Positions 33,457-42,544 of a stretch of DNA of 52,899 nucleotides are shown here, one piece after another. The position numbers were made by a program, and so were the translations under genes. The stretch lies in assembly GCA_029287355.1 (NCBI GenBank), contig JARFRH010000019.1:1-52899 (forward strand), written 5' to 3'. Within the stretch, counting starts at the first letter, position 1. Each line of letters opens with the position of its first letter. The DNA is from Maribacter sp. Lineage in GTDB: Bacteria; Bacteroidota; Bacteroidia; Flavobacteriales; Flavobacteriaceae. Below the pieces are notes generated by a model. That model had not been told where the DNA came from. It saw nothing but the letters and a program-made list of their open reading frames with translations, and did no database searches.

Positions 33457-36400
33457 ATGAAAAAATTACACCTTAAGAAACTAAGGCCGAAAGCAAGAAG
33501 TTTTTTACTGACTCTCACTTTATGCATTTTGACAGTCGCTCCGCTTTTAGCAAACGTTACTAGCGAAATGTCTTCGTTAGAAACAGTACAATCAACGGTT
33601 ACCGGAACTATTACTGATGAGGACGGAGTACCCTTATCAGGCGCAAGTGTAGTCGTAAAAGGCACAACAACAGGTGCCGTTGCCGATTTTGACGGAAATT
33701 ACACCATCAGCGCAGCTTCCGATGCCACACTGGTATTCAGCTACGTGGGCTATGCGGCTCTAGAAGTTCAAGTAAACGGAAGATCAACCGTCAATGCTAC
33801 ATTACAACCCGATGCAGCTGCATTGGATGAAGTCGTATTAGTAGGTTATGGTACCCAAAAGAAAGGTGAAGTAACCGGTTCAATAGAAACGGTAACTGCC
33901 GAGCAACTGAGTATCGTTCAGGTAGCAAGCACCATTGACGCTATCAAGGGTCAGATTGCCGGTGTCGATGTACAATCGGCCGGTGGTCGACCAGGACAAA
34001 ACCCGACCGTAAGAATACGTGGTAGACGTTCTATTAGTGCTTCGAACGATCCGCTTTATGTCGTAGATGGCATACCCCTCATAGATGGGCCCAATTCTAT
34101 GGCAGATATCAACCCAAATGATATTGCATCGATGCAAGTATTAAAAGATGCCGCGGCAACAGCTGTTTATGGATCAAGAGGTGCGAACGGAGTAATTTTA
34201 GTCTCGACAAATCGAGGGAGAGTCGGAAAGACCAAAATAACCTACAGTAGTCGTTATGGAATCACTTCTGCCACGCGTTTGGTGGATATGATGAACGGAG
34301 AAGAGTTCGCAGGTTTAAAAAGAGAGTCAAGACGGGTTGGATGGAATGGAGCTATTCCTGCAGATACCGAAGTTTTCTTGGATCCGATCGAACTCGAATC
34401 GCTTGCTCAAGGCAGGTCGACAAATTGGTTGGATGAAGTGCTTGACAATGGCTGGCAGACCAACCACCAAATTGGTATAAGTGGCGGGTCGGAAAATACC
34501 ACCTTTAGCTCTTCTATAGGGTATTTCAAAGAACAAGGTATTATCAGCAACCAAAATTTCGAACGCTTTTCAGGTCGTTTGGCTGTCGATCATAAAATCA
34601 ATGATATCTTTAAGGTAGGGGCTTCCTTTTTAGTGGCCAGAACAGAACAGAATTGGGGTTCCAATGCAACCATGCAAGAATCTTTGGCGAATAATCCTTT
34701 GGGAGTGCCATTTGATGAGAATGGCGATTTGAAATTCTTGCCTACCAATGATGGTATTCGCACTAATCCCTTAAGTGAATTGGTGGAAGGCGCCTATATT
34801 GATGAGCGATTGCAAACTCGGATTTTCGCTCCCATGTATTTAGATATTAATATTATGGAAGGTCTCAAATGGACGACCACTTTTGGCCCTGACATTCGAA
34901 TTGGTAGAAGAGGGGTTTTCGCCGGTAGTTTAACAAATACCAACAGAGGAGGTCCTGGTTTCGCCAATATAGAAAATGTAACCGATTTCGGATACACCCT
35001 CGAAAATTTATTGACCTATAATACCGCATTGACCGATAGGCAAAACTTAAAGGTCACGCTGCTACAAAGTATTCAAAAATCGAGAATAGAAAGATCATTT
35101 GGTAATGCGGCAGGCATCCCTTACGAGTCACAATCCTTTTATAATTTGGGTTCTGGTACGGCAGGAGGTGTTGTTGCCTCCAATTTAACGGAGTGGGCTT
35201 TAGCCTCTTTCATGGGCAGAATCAATTATGATTTTGACGGAAAGTATTTATTTCAAGCCTCGTTAAGAGCTGATGGATCTTCAAGATTAGCTCCGGGTAA
35301 TCAATGGAAGTACTTCCCAGGGATTTCCGCTGGTTGGAGAATGGATCAAGAAGAATTTTTAGCGGATACCTCTATATCCGAGATGAAGTTGAGAGCTTCT
35401 TATGGGGAAGTGGGGAACACTTCGGTTCTTCCCTATCAAACAGCTGGTAGACTAGGTAATACAGTCTATGCTTTTGGCGAGGAACCAGCGCTTGGTTTCG
35501 GACTTTCTGAAATACCTAATGAAGATTTAACCTGGGAGGTGTCGAAAACCCTAGATATAGGTCTAGATTATGGCTTCTTCAATAATCGCCTAGTTGGGTC
35601 TTTTGATTGGTTCAAAACCAATACCGTAGACCTGTTATTGGCAAGAAGTTTGCCTTCTACTTCAGGGTACGAAAGTGTTTTGCAAAACGTAGGAGCAACG
35701 AGCACCACAGGTTTCGAATTTTCGATCAGTGGAGGTATTATTGATAATGATGGGGATGGTTTCAATTGGGATGTGGATTTGAATATTTCTACGTACAAAG
35801 AAGAAATTACAGAACTGGCTTTAACCGATGCTGATGGAAACCCTCAAGATGATGTCGGTAACGGATGGTTTATCGGGCAGCCCATTCAAGTATTCTATGA
35901 TTATGAAAAAATTGGTATTTGGCAAACCAATGAGGAAGCTGCAGCATTGGCGGCAGATAATAAAGTGCCTGGTGAAATCAAGTTAAATGATTTGAATGGA
36001 GATGGCGTAATCACTCCCGATGACCGTAAAATTATTGGGAATGGTGTCCCTGACTTTTATGGTGGTTTCAATAATAAATTATCATTTAAAGGGTTTGACC
36101 TCGGTATTTTCTTCGTGTACAGACAAGGACACACAGTGAATTCACAGTTTCATGCTTCAAACAACTCTTTATTCGGAAGGTATAATAACTTGGATGTTGA
36201 TTATTGGAGCATTGATAATCCTACAAATGAATTCCCACGACCTAATGAGAATCAAGAGAGCCCGAGAAATGGATCAACACTTCGCTATTTTGATGGTAGT
36301 TTCATCAAACTTCGAAATTTATCTTTAGGGTACAATCTACCTGATTCAATCGTTGAGAAACTGGGTATGGAAAAATTGCGCTTGTCGGTAGCAGGTCAGA

Positions 36401-36546
36401 ACTTATGGTTTATAAGCGATTATGATACATTCGATCCCGAAGTTTCAGAAGATCCGCCAAATCCAGGAGCTAATAGCGTATCACTGAGCAGTGCTGTTGT
36501 GCCAAGTACGAAACAGTGGTCGCTATCATTAAACGCTACCTTTTAA
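33457..36546 (+). CDS. SusC/RagA-type TonB-dependent outer-membrane receptor
   Basis: This is a 1029-residue outer-membrane transporter that imports oligosaccharides with its SusD partner using TonB energy. A signal peptide spans about residues 1-33. A carboxypeptidase-D-regulatory-like domain (about 46-118; 'VTGTITDEDGVPLSGASVVVKG') follows. The TonB-box-like segment 'DEVVLVGYGTQKK' (124-136) leads into the plug ('IRGRRSISASNDPLYVVDG', 'VLKDAAATAVYGSRGANGV'). The rest is a 22-strand barrel ending in a terminal aromatic ('LSLNATF'). No extra STN domain is present, so anti-sigma signalling is not expected; control is more likely by the LacI-type operator upstream. susD follows after 40 bases. 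Confidence 0.95.
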   Translation: MKKLHLKKLRPKARSFLLTLTLCILTVAPLLANVTSEMSSLETVQSTVTGTITDEDGVPLSGASVVVKGTTTGAVADFDGNYTISAASDATLVFSYVGYAALEVQVNGRSTVNATLQPDAAALDEVVLVGYGTQKKGEVTGSIETVTAEQLSIVQVASTIDAIKGQIAGVDVQSAGGRPGQNPTVRIRGRRSISASNDPLYVVDGIPLIDGPNSMADINPNDIASMQVLKDAAATAVYGSRGANGVILVSTNRGRVGKTKITYSSRYGITSATRLVDMMNGEEFAGLKRESRRVGWNGAIPADTEVFLDPIELESLAQGRSTNWLDEVLDNGWQTNHQIGISGGSENTTFSSSIGYFKEQGIISNQNFERFSGRLAVDHKINDIFKVGASFLVARTEQNWGSNATMQESLANNPLGVPFDENGDLKFLPTNDGIRTNPLSELVEGAYIDERLQTRIFAPMYLDINIMEGLKWTTTFGPDIRIGRRGVFAGSLTNTNRGGPGFANIENVTDFGYTLENLLTYNTALTDRQNLKVTLLQSIQKSRIERSFGNAAGIPYESQSFYNLGSGTAGGVVASNLTEWALASFMGRINYDFDGKYLFQASLRADGSSRLAPGNQWKYFPGISAGWRMDQEEFLADTSISEMKLRASYGEVGNTSVLPYQTAGRLGNTVYAFGEEPALGFGLSEIPNEDLTWEVSKTLDIGLDYGFFNNRLVGSFDWFKTNTVDLLLARSLPSTSGYESVLQNVGATSTTGFEFSISGGIIDNDGDGFNWDVDLNISTYKEEITELALTDADGNPQDDVGNGWFIGQPIQVFYDYEKIGIWQTNEEAAALAADNKVPGEIKLNDLNGDGVITPDDRKIIGNGVPDFYGGFNNKLSFKGFDLGIFFVYRQGHTVNSQFHASNNSLFGRYNNLDVDYWSIDNPTNEFPRPNENQESPRNGSTLRYFDGSFIKLRNLSLGYNLPDSIVEKLGMEKLRLSVAGQNLWFISDYDTFDPEVSEDPPNPGANSVSLSSAVVPSTKQWSLSLNATF

Positions 36547-36586
36547 GCAAAAAAATTGTTAGTTTAAATAGTATAATTTAGATATT

Positions 36587-38245
36587 ATGAACAGAAAAAT
36601 TTATTTAATCTTAGTTTTAGCACTGGCTTTTATAACGAAGTCATGTGATAAATTTATAGAAGAGGAGTTGATAACAGATGTTTCAGCGGCCTCTTACTAC
36701 ACTACAGAAAGTGGTTTGGAAGATGGGGTAAAAGCTACCTACTCCTCATTAAAGCCATTTTATGGTCAAGAAATAGGTGCTGCCATGACCACTTTTGGCA
36801 CTGACATCTGGCAAAATGGTGCTGATGGTGGCCATAAGGTGTTCAATTTTTATGATGGTGGACTCAATGGATCGGAAAGTTACATTAGAGATTCTTGGGA
36901 CACTTGGTATAGAGGTATCAACCAAGCCAATGGTGTCATCAACCGTGCCACTGATGTGGAGATGGATGAAACCCAAAAGACCCTACGTATTGCGGAGGTA
37001 CGCTTTTTAAGGGCGTTCTATTATTTCCATATTGTGACCACGTTCGGTGATGCACATCTAAGTCTTGAGGAGACCCAAGGCATCGAGGTGGAAGCGAACA
37101 AGACTTCTCAATCGGAGATCTACAGTCAGGCCATCGTACCTGATCTGGAATTTGCCATCGCCAATTTACCAGAAGAGCAGTCCGATTATGGACGAGCCAC
37201 CAAACCAGCAGCCGAGTTCTTGTTAGCGAAGGCCTTGTTGACCAGGAGCTATAAGTCGTTCTCTGAAGGAACGGATGCCTCAAGAGCAGAAACGTTGTTC
37301 GGTAATGTCATCAACAACTATGGCTTTTCATTATTACCGAATTTTGCAGACCTATGGGATATTGACAATCAGGAAAATAGTGAAATGGTTTTCGTACAGC
37401 CCAATTCCAAATCGCAGGTAGATAGTGGCATTGATCCATTCGGACATCGATGGCATCTATACTTCTTGCACGAATATGATGTGCGAAGAGGTATGACCAG
37501 GGATATTACCAATGGCAGACCATGGAAAAGACATCGCCCTACGGATTTTATGTTGACCTTATGGGATAGAACCATCGATAGCAGATATGAGTCCTCCTTT
37601 AAGCATGTCTGGTTCGCCAACAAAGACGAACCAGCTACTGATGCTGTGGGTGACGAACCAGCGAGAGCGGCCCTCGCAATTGGTGATACCGCTATTTACA
37701 TTCCAGGTCCCGGGAAGGATATCGACTGGCCACAATCACGGCAAGACGCAGTACCCTATTTGGTCTATTCAAATGATGAATATGATGAAAGACGCTTTCC
37801 ATCAATGAACAAGTGGATTGACGCCACCCGACCCGATCGTCAAAAGACCCAAGGTCAGCGTGATTTTATCTTAATGCGTTTGGCCGATGCGTACTTGTTG
37901 AGGGCAGAAGCGCGATTGTCACAAGGCAATACTACTGGCGCCGCTGAAGATATCAATGTGATACGCACGAGAGCTGCAGTACCTGGCCAAGAGGCCGCCG
38001 TTCAAATTACCCCGGCCGATGTTGATCTAGATTTTCTCCTTGATGAAAGAGCAAGAGAGTTAGTAGGGGAAGGCCACCGCTGGTGGGATTTGGCACGCAC
38101 AGGAACATTGGTTGAACGCACCAGATTACATAATACTGGAGCCGCACCGAACATTCAAGATTATCATATTGTAAGGCCGATACCGCAGAACCAAATAGAC
38201 AGAACATTAGGTGGTTACGCCCAAAACCCAGGTTATCCCCAGTAA
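36587..38245 (+). CDS. SusD/RagB-type glycan-binding lipoprotein
   Basis: This is a 552-residue surface lipoprotein that caps the SusC channel and binds the glycan. The signal peptide ends 'ITKSC' with Cys20. The conserved N-terminal region 'SYYTTESGLEDGVKATYSSL' and 'WYRGINQANGVINRA' is followed by TPR-like helices ('RIAEVRFLRAFYYFHIVTTFG'). Near the C-terminus is the diagnostic 'ERARELVGEGHRWWDLARTG', then 'HIVRPIPQNQID' and 'NPGYPQ'. It forms an operon with susC, with a terminator just downstream. Together they mark a polysaccharide-utilisation locus; the ligand is inferred from neighbours only. Confidence 0.95.
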   Translation: MNRKIYLILVLALAFITKSCDKFIEEELITDVSAASYYTTESGLEDGVKATYSSLKPFYGQEIGAAMTTFGTDIWQNGADGGHKVFNFYDGGLNGSESYIRDSWDTWYRGINQANGVINRATDVEMDETQKTLRIAEVRFLRAFYYFHIVTTFGDAHLSLEETQGIEVEANKTSQSEIYSQAIVPDLEFAIANLPEEQSDYGRATKPAAEFLLAKALLTRSYKSFSEGTDASRAETLFGNVINNYGFSLLPNFADLWDIDNQENSEMVFVQPNSKSQVDSGIDPFGHRWHLYFLHEYDVRRGMTRDITNGRPWKRHRPTDFMLTLWDRTIDSRYESSFKHVWFANKDEPATDAVGDEPARAALAIGDTAIYIPGPGKDIDWPQSRQDAVPYLVYSNDEYDERRFPSMNKWIDATRPDRQKTQGQRDFILMRLADAYLLRAEARLSQGNTTGAAEDINVIRTRAAVPGQEAAVQITPADVDLDFLLDERARELVGEGHRWWDLARTGTLVERTRLHNTGAAPNIQDYHIVRPIPQNQIDRTLGGYAQNPGYPQ

Positions 38246-38277
38246 TAAAATTTTGAGTTTGAGTTAGTTTTAGTTTG

Positions 38278-38317
38278 ATCCTCTCGTTATTTATTAGAAT
38301 AGCGGGAGGATTTTTTT
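38278..38317 (+). terminator. Terminator of susCD
   Basis: ATCCTCTCGTTATT pairs with AATAGCGGGAGGAT through G-T wobbles, around a 6-base loop, and ends in seven T. It begins 33 bases after the susD stop codon. Confidence 0.85.
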
Positions 38318-38341
38318 ATTGGGGCATTTCCCAAAGAAACT

Positions 38342-39379
38342 TTACAGTGAAGTGAAATGTTCCTTGACAATAATTTCAACGGGGATGTCAAGATTAAGTT
38401 CAGAATCATCTTGCTTGGTTAGATAGTTGAACAGCCTTATAATGGCAACATAACCTTGATATTTTGGTTGTTGATTAATGAGGAAGTGTATTTGGTTACT
38501 CTTCAGGTATTGCAGGTTCTTTTTGTTCAAGTCAAACCCAACGATGAAGGTGTTTTGAACATTGTATTGATTCAGTACTTCAGGAAGATGATGCGCCCTT
38601 GAATTGGTAACAAAGATACCCTTAAGGTGCCTATCATTATTCCAACGCTGCATCTCGGGCGTGGCTTTAAATGTGTCATTCAGAGGGTGATTAATGGTTT
38701 TGATATCCACATTCTGGCCTATGGATTTGAAAAATGCCCTAAAACCGTCTTCTCGTTGTTTGTTGTTTACTTGAATACCCAGATCATTAATAATATTGAC
38801 TATAAAATATTTACCGTCATTACCCACCAAACCATGCAGCAATCTGCCAGCAACCATACCCGCACGGCGCGAATTTTGTCGAATAAAATGCGCTGGATGG
38901 TTCAATTCAATCTCGGTATCTAAAAAAACTACCGGAATATTTTTTGATTTGGCTTTCTTCAATAATGCGTTACTCTCCTTTTCAAAAAAGGGTACCGTAA
39001 CGATGCCATCATGATTTTTCAGGAAAATCTGACGACTGGCTTCCTTAAAAGAAGCAGAGGAGGAACCCGAAAACCGGTAGTAGTCTACTTTTACCCCAAG
39101 TTCTTTCAACTCCTCAACCGCTTTGGAAATTCCTTTCTTGGGCAATTTCCAGTAACTATACTTATCTCCTGTTTCGGGAATTAGGACCGCCAACTCAATT
39201 TTTTTAATGGCCGCAAGCTTCAACCTACTGGCCATCATGTTTTTCTGATAACCGGTCTCCTTGATGATTTTCAGTATCTTCTCTTCGGTATCTTTAGAAA
39301 CACCACCTCGTTTGTGCAATACCCGATCAATAGTACCGATAGAGACATTTGCTAATTTGGCAATCTGTTTTATTCCCAT
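38342..39379 (-). CDS. LacI-family transcriptional regulator
   Basis: This is a 345-residue repressor or activator. Residues 1-25 form the helix-turn-helix 'MGIKQIAKLANVSIGTIDRV' with hinge 'YQKNMMASRLKLAA'. The rest is a sugar-binding periplasmic-protein-like domain ('IELAVLIPETGDKYSYW', 'DGIVTVPFFEKESN', 'IPVVFLDTEIE', 'TFIVGFDLNKKNL'). The recognition helix 'SIGTIDRVLHKRGGVS' is the variant common in Bacteroidota. It lies at the end of the DUF1080-Gfo/Idh series, 83 bases after the last gene, and may be co-transcribed. The palindromes at 33181-33219 and 43995-44008 are its obvious candidate sites. The effector is probably a sugar or uronate from this locus. Confidence 0.93.
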   Translation of the reverse strand: MGIKQIAKLANVSIGTIDRVLHKRGGVSKDTEEKILKIIKETGYQKNMMASRLKLAAIKKIELAVLIPETGDKYSYWKLPKKGISKAVEELKELGVKVDYYRFSGSSSASFKEASRQIFLKNHDGIVTVPFFEKESNALLKKAKSKNIPVVFLDTEIELNHPAHFIRQNSRRAGMVAGRLLHGLVGNDGKYFIVNIINDLGIQVNNKQREDGFRAFFKSIGQNVDIKTINHPLNDTFKATPEMQRWNNDRHLKGIFVTNSRAHHLPEVLNQYNVQNTFIVGFDLNKKNLQYLKSNQIHFLINQQPKYQGYVAIIRLFNYLTKQDDSELNLDIPVEIIVKEHFTSL

Positions 39380-39462
39380 ATCGAGTTATTACTGCTATTT
39401 TTATTAGCTGTGCAAAGTACTATGTTTGAGTTGGAATTTAAAAATTAATCGATTTAGAAAAT

Positions 39463-40071
39463 CTATTGGAGTTCGCCTGCCAATATATTTTTAAACTGTA
39501 TCGTCATATCCCTGCCCGGATGAAGTTGAATCCCTATTGGTCCTTCCAAATTGGCATTTTCAAGTGTATAGTTCATCACTTCTTTTCCGTTCAACCATAC
39601 TTTGTAAGTATTTCCTATGGTCATGGCCTTTATGGTATTCCAATCTTCCATTTTTAACAACTCTTTTATTCCTTCCGCTTCCACAGGATATCCTTGTTTA
39701 GGAACATAGGGCGATGCGGTCATATCCCGTTTTAATGATCCAGATTCGCCAATTTGTATTTGCGCATTTTTTTCGTCATCCCCTCTCATAAAAATTCCCG
39801 AATCAACGGTACCCTCTCCGAATTTGAAGTCCATTTGTACTACGAAATCCTTGTACTTTTTCTTAGTCCATAAAATCGAACCTTTTTGATCAGGATCACT
39901 TTTAGCCCAAAGCGTACCTTTATCCATAGACCACCAAACATTGTTCTCGGGAACTTCCCAATACTCCAAATCATCCCCATCAAAGATGGTTATCATTTTA
40001 TATTCCGCCTTTTGCCCGCAAGCATTTAACGTAAATGTCATCACAAAAATCAAAAAATAAATACGTTTCAT
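39463..40071 (-). CDS. DUF1080 (3-keto-disaccharide hydrolase-like) lipoprotein
   Basis: A lipoprotein of about 202 residues from the ATG at 40071, with signal ending 'LNAC'. The single DUF1080 domain shows 'MITIFDGDDLEYWEVP', 'WSMDKGTLWAKSD', 'YKDFVVQMDFKFGEGTVDSG', 'DWNTIKAMTIGNTYKVWLNG' and 'GPIGIQLHPGRDMTIQFKNI', the usual lectin-like beta-sandwich. Members of this family cleave 3-keto glycosides. The open frame extends upstream to 40155 inside the DUF6807 gene, but the later ATG gives the natural signal peptide. It is the fourth gene of the minus-strand series and pairs with the two-domain DUF1080 protein at 42545. Periplasmic location is inferred from the lipobox. Confidence 0.88.
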   Translation of the reverse strand: MKRIYFLIFVMTFTLNACGQKAEYKMITIFDGDDLEYWEVPENNVWWSMDKGTLWAKSDPDQKGSILWTKKKYKDFVVQMDFKFGEGTVDSGIFMRGDDEKNAQIQIGESGSLKRDMTASPYVPKQGYPVEAEGIKELLKMEDWNTIKAMTIGNTYKVWLNGKEVMNYTLENANLEGPIGIQLHPGRDMTIQFKNILAGELQ

Positions 40072-40093
40072 CCTGTTAGTTTTAAGAGAAATA

Positions 40094-41164
40094 CTATTGA
40101 TTAAATTCAGTAAATGACTTGTCGATTGCCTCTTTGGAAAGTTCTGAACCATCATGTACTAAAATACGATATCTAAAAACGGTTGACTCACCTTCCGCTA
40201 ATTTGAAATTCAACGCTTCCTTCCCCTCAGAAAAAACAGATTGACCCAAGGGGTTGGCGGCAAAAAGCCCATATCCTCTAGCATGCCAATAGGTAGGGTA
40301 ACCCACATTCTTTTCATGATCGATTATGGTAACCGAAATAGTATCAGCCTCCATAGTGCCCTCTAATTTCACCCATCGGTTTCTTGTTCCCCAGACATCG
40401 GCTCCAGTCAAGCCGTCGCTTGCATAATAATTACCATTAATGCCTTCATTGTTCAATACCTTTACTTTCGTAACGTTACCTTCGGCATCGGTATATTCTG
40501 CAGGTTTATCAGAAGGAAGTTCTAGTTCACGCGTCATGCGCATACCTAACATACCCTCTTTGTTATCTTTCATAGAAACGTCTTGAAGGGCTCTGAGCGT
40601 TGCTGTTCTGTCAATAATCCTAGTACTTCCTTCTTGTCTGAAGGCAAATTGAGTAGTCTCCTCTATAAGGTCAATATTATCGGGAGAACGCCAAATAGCC
40701 TTGATTGTTAATACCCCTTCATCCATACCCAAAATTTCTTGATGATAGATGGTGCCATATTTGTGCTTTTCCTCGGTTGGAATTGCGTATGAATTGTTCC
40801 AAAAATCCAAACCATTAACATCGCCGTAGTTTAACCAAAGTCCAGCATGATGCGGATGATCCACACGCTCATGGGGCCTAGGGGCAAATGGAAAGCCTCT
40901 AGTCACCGTCTTGCCACTTTTGGTCACAATCGGATACAAAATAGGCTTCGGGGTCTGCCCATCATAGACATAGCTTGTGAATAATTCGCCATCAATTTTA
41001 ATGTCAACTTTTCTGTTGGCCGTATCGTCAGCGAACGTGACTCTGGGGCTCTGAGTCAATTCACCTTCAACAGCATTTTCACTTTCAACAGTCTCTTTCT
41101 TTTCCTTGCATGACATAGAAAGTACGATTAAAATCATACAACAATTCATTACTATTCTCAACAT
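40094..41164 (-). CDS. DUF6807 (PmoA-like) lipoprotein
   Basis: A 356-residue envelope lipoprotein with lipobox 'LSMSC', Cys19. The conserved block 'RPHERVDHPHHAGLWLNYGD' and later 'YPTYWHARGYGLFAANPLG' identify the DUF6807 family, sometimes annotated as 'methane oxygenase PmoA' although there is no methane oxygenase activity to expect. Clustered His residues suggest a metal or sugar site. Family members travel with Gfo/Idh oxidoreductases and DUF1080 proteins in glycan loci, but no reaction is established to my knowledge. It lies 11 bases after the Gfo/Idh gene, within the same operon. Confidence 0.85.
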   Translation of the reverse strand: MLRIVMNCCMILIVLSMSCKEKKETVESENAVEGELTQSPRVTFADDTANRKVDIKIDGELFTSYVYDGQTPKPILYPIVTKSGKTVTRGFPFAPRPHERVDHPHHAGLWLNYGDVNGLDFWNNSYAIPTEEKHKYGTIYHQEILGMDEGVLTIKAIWRSPDNIDLIEETTQFAFRQEGSTRIIDRTATLRALQDVSMKDNKEGMLGMRMTRELELPSDKPAEYTDAEGNVTKVKVLNNEGINGNYYASDGLTGADVWGTRNRWVKLEGTMEADTISVTIIDHEKNVGYPTYWHARGYGLFAANPLGQSVFSEGKEALNFKLAEGESTVFRYRILVHDGSELSKEAIDKSFTEFNQ

Positions 41165-41175
41165 ATCTTTAAGTC

Positions 41176-42534
41176 TTAATATTGAAATACTTTTCCACCA
41201 GCTAAAACGTCTTGAGTTGCTTCATCAAAAGATGCTTTGAGTCCCGTTCTCAGTGCAGCCGTGGTCATGATATTTGCTATAGAATGGTTATAGCCTGCTT
41301 CAATTGGACCATTAGTCGTCTTACGACTACGAACACATTCCATCCAATTCAACATGTGCATTGTTGTCATATTATCGGCTCCTGTATTCGCCGAAGTCAC
41401 CACTTTCGGGGCATTATCCGAAAGGTCAAAACCTTTTAGCTTGTTTGGTTTCATACCCATCGCTGATGCAAATCTTTCATTCAGTCCGCCATTATCGCTT
41501 ACTTTATTTGTATCAAGGTTGAGCTCTCCACCGTTCGAATAATAAATCTCTTTGGTTCCACCAGCGGAATTGGTAAATCTTGAAGAATAGGTAACCTGAA
41601 AGCCTGAGCTCATATCGTCAGCGGGACCGTAATCAAAAACTGCCGACATGGTATCAAAGTTTTTTCGTCCGTCCTTCCAAAGATAAATACCTCCATTGGC
41701 CGCAACACTTCTAGGATGATTCAAGCCAGTAAACCAATGTACAGTATCGATTTGGTGTGACATCCATTGCCCAGGAATACCCGAAGAATAAGGCCAGAAT
41801 AATCGATACTCTAAATATTTTCTGGGGTCCCAAGCTGCTTCTGGACGATTCATTTGATAGCGTTTCCAGTCCGTATCCGATTCTCGAATTTCACTTGTTA
41901 ATTTTGGCAAGCGCCATCTTCCGGGCTGGTTGACATTCCATGTCATTTCGACCATTACAATATCGCCGAACTTACCTGACTTCACATAGTCATTCGCAGC
42001 ATGATAATTGGCACCACTTCTTCGTTGAGAACCTATTTGAAATACAATACCAGCATCTTTAACTGCTTTTATACCCACACGTGCATCAGCCATAGTTTCC
42101 GCAAATGGCTTTTCACAATACACATCTTTTTTCGCATTAGCAGCTTGTACGGTATGAAGCGCATGTTGAAAATCGGCCGTAGAAATGATGACGGCATCGA
42201 TTTCATTTTTATCATACATTTCCTCATTATTTCGCCAGGAGGTGATTTTATTTCCAGTAACCTCTTTGACCTTTGCCATCCCTTCATCGCGACGTCTGTT
42301 CCAAATATCGGAAACACCTACAAGTTCAAAGTTTTGTGCTTTGCTATGACTATTAAAAGCCGGAAGCAACGCTCCTTTGAAGCGATTTGAGAAACCAGAG
42401 ATGCCTACCCGAACCCTATCATTTGCCCCTATTATTTTTCTATAACTACTAGCGCTCATCGAATGTGCACCTAAAACGATACCGCTTGAAGCCAAAGCCG
42501 TTTTCTTTATAAAATTGCGTCTTGTTTTTTCCAT
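41176..42534 (-). CDS. Tat-exported Gfo/Idh/MocA-family oxidoreductase
   Basis: This is a 452-residue NAD(P)-dependent sugar oxidoreductase. The leader 'TRRNFIKKTALASSG' is a twin-arginine signal, so the enzyme is exported folded with its cofactor. A Rossmann core starts 'VRVGISGFSNRFKG', with 'ELVGVSDIW' and 'DAVIISTADFQHALHTVQAA' following. The catalytic EKP motif is at 141-143 ('CEKPFAET'). The C-terminal domain includes 'IPGQWMSHQIDTVHWFTG', which supplies further His and Asp residues. Exported family members oxidise glycoside C3 hydroxyls to the keto form. It sits between a two-domain DUF1080 protein (10-base gap) and a DUF6807 protein (11-base gap), as expected for such a pathway. Confidence 0.92.
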   Translation of the reverse strand: MEKTRRNFIKKTALASSGIVLGAHSMSASSYRKIIGANDRVRVGISGFSNRFKGALLPAFNSHSKAQNFELVGVSDIWNRRRDEGMAKVKEVTGNKITSWRNNEEMYDKNEIDAVIISTADFQHALHTVQAANAKKDVYCEKPFAETMADARVGIKAVKDAGIVFQIGSQRRSGANYHAANDYVKSGKFGDIVMVEMTWNVNQPGRWRLPKLTSEIRESDTDWKRYQMNRPEAAWDPRKYLEYRLFWPYSSGIPGQWMSHQIDTVHWFTGLNHPRSVAANGGIYLWKDGRKNFDTMSAVFDYGPADDMSSGFQVTYSSRFTNSAGGTKEIYYSNGGELNLDTNKVSDNGGLNERFASAMGMKPNKLKGFDLSDNAPKVVTSANTGADNMTTMHMLNWMECVRSRKTTNGPIEAGYNHSIANIMTTAALRTGLKASFDEATQDVLAGGKVFQY

Positions 42535-42544
42535 GATTCTTATT

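Noticed and set aside
38278-38317. Terminator for lacI as well as susCD
   Set aside because: The T run exists only on the plus strand; the minus-strand side of the hairpin is not followed by T, so it serves susCD only.
40094-41164. Methane monooxygenase subunit PmoA
   Set aside because: The name attached to this family by similarity is misleading. The protein is a soluble-type lipoprotein without the membrane helices of particulate methane monooxygenase.
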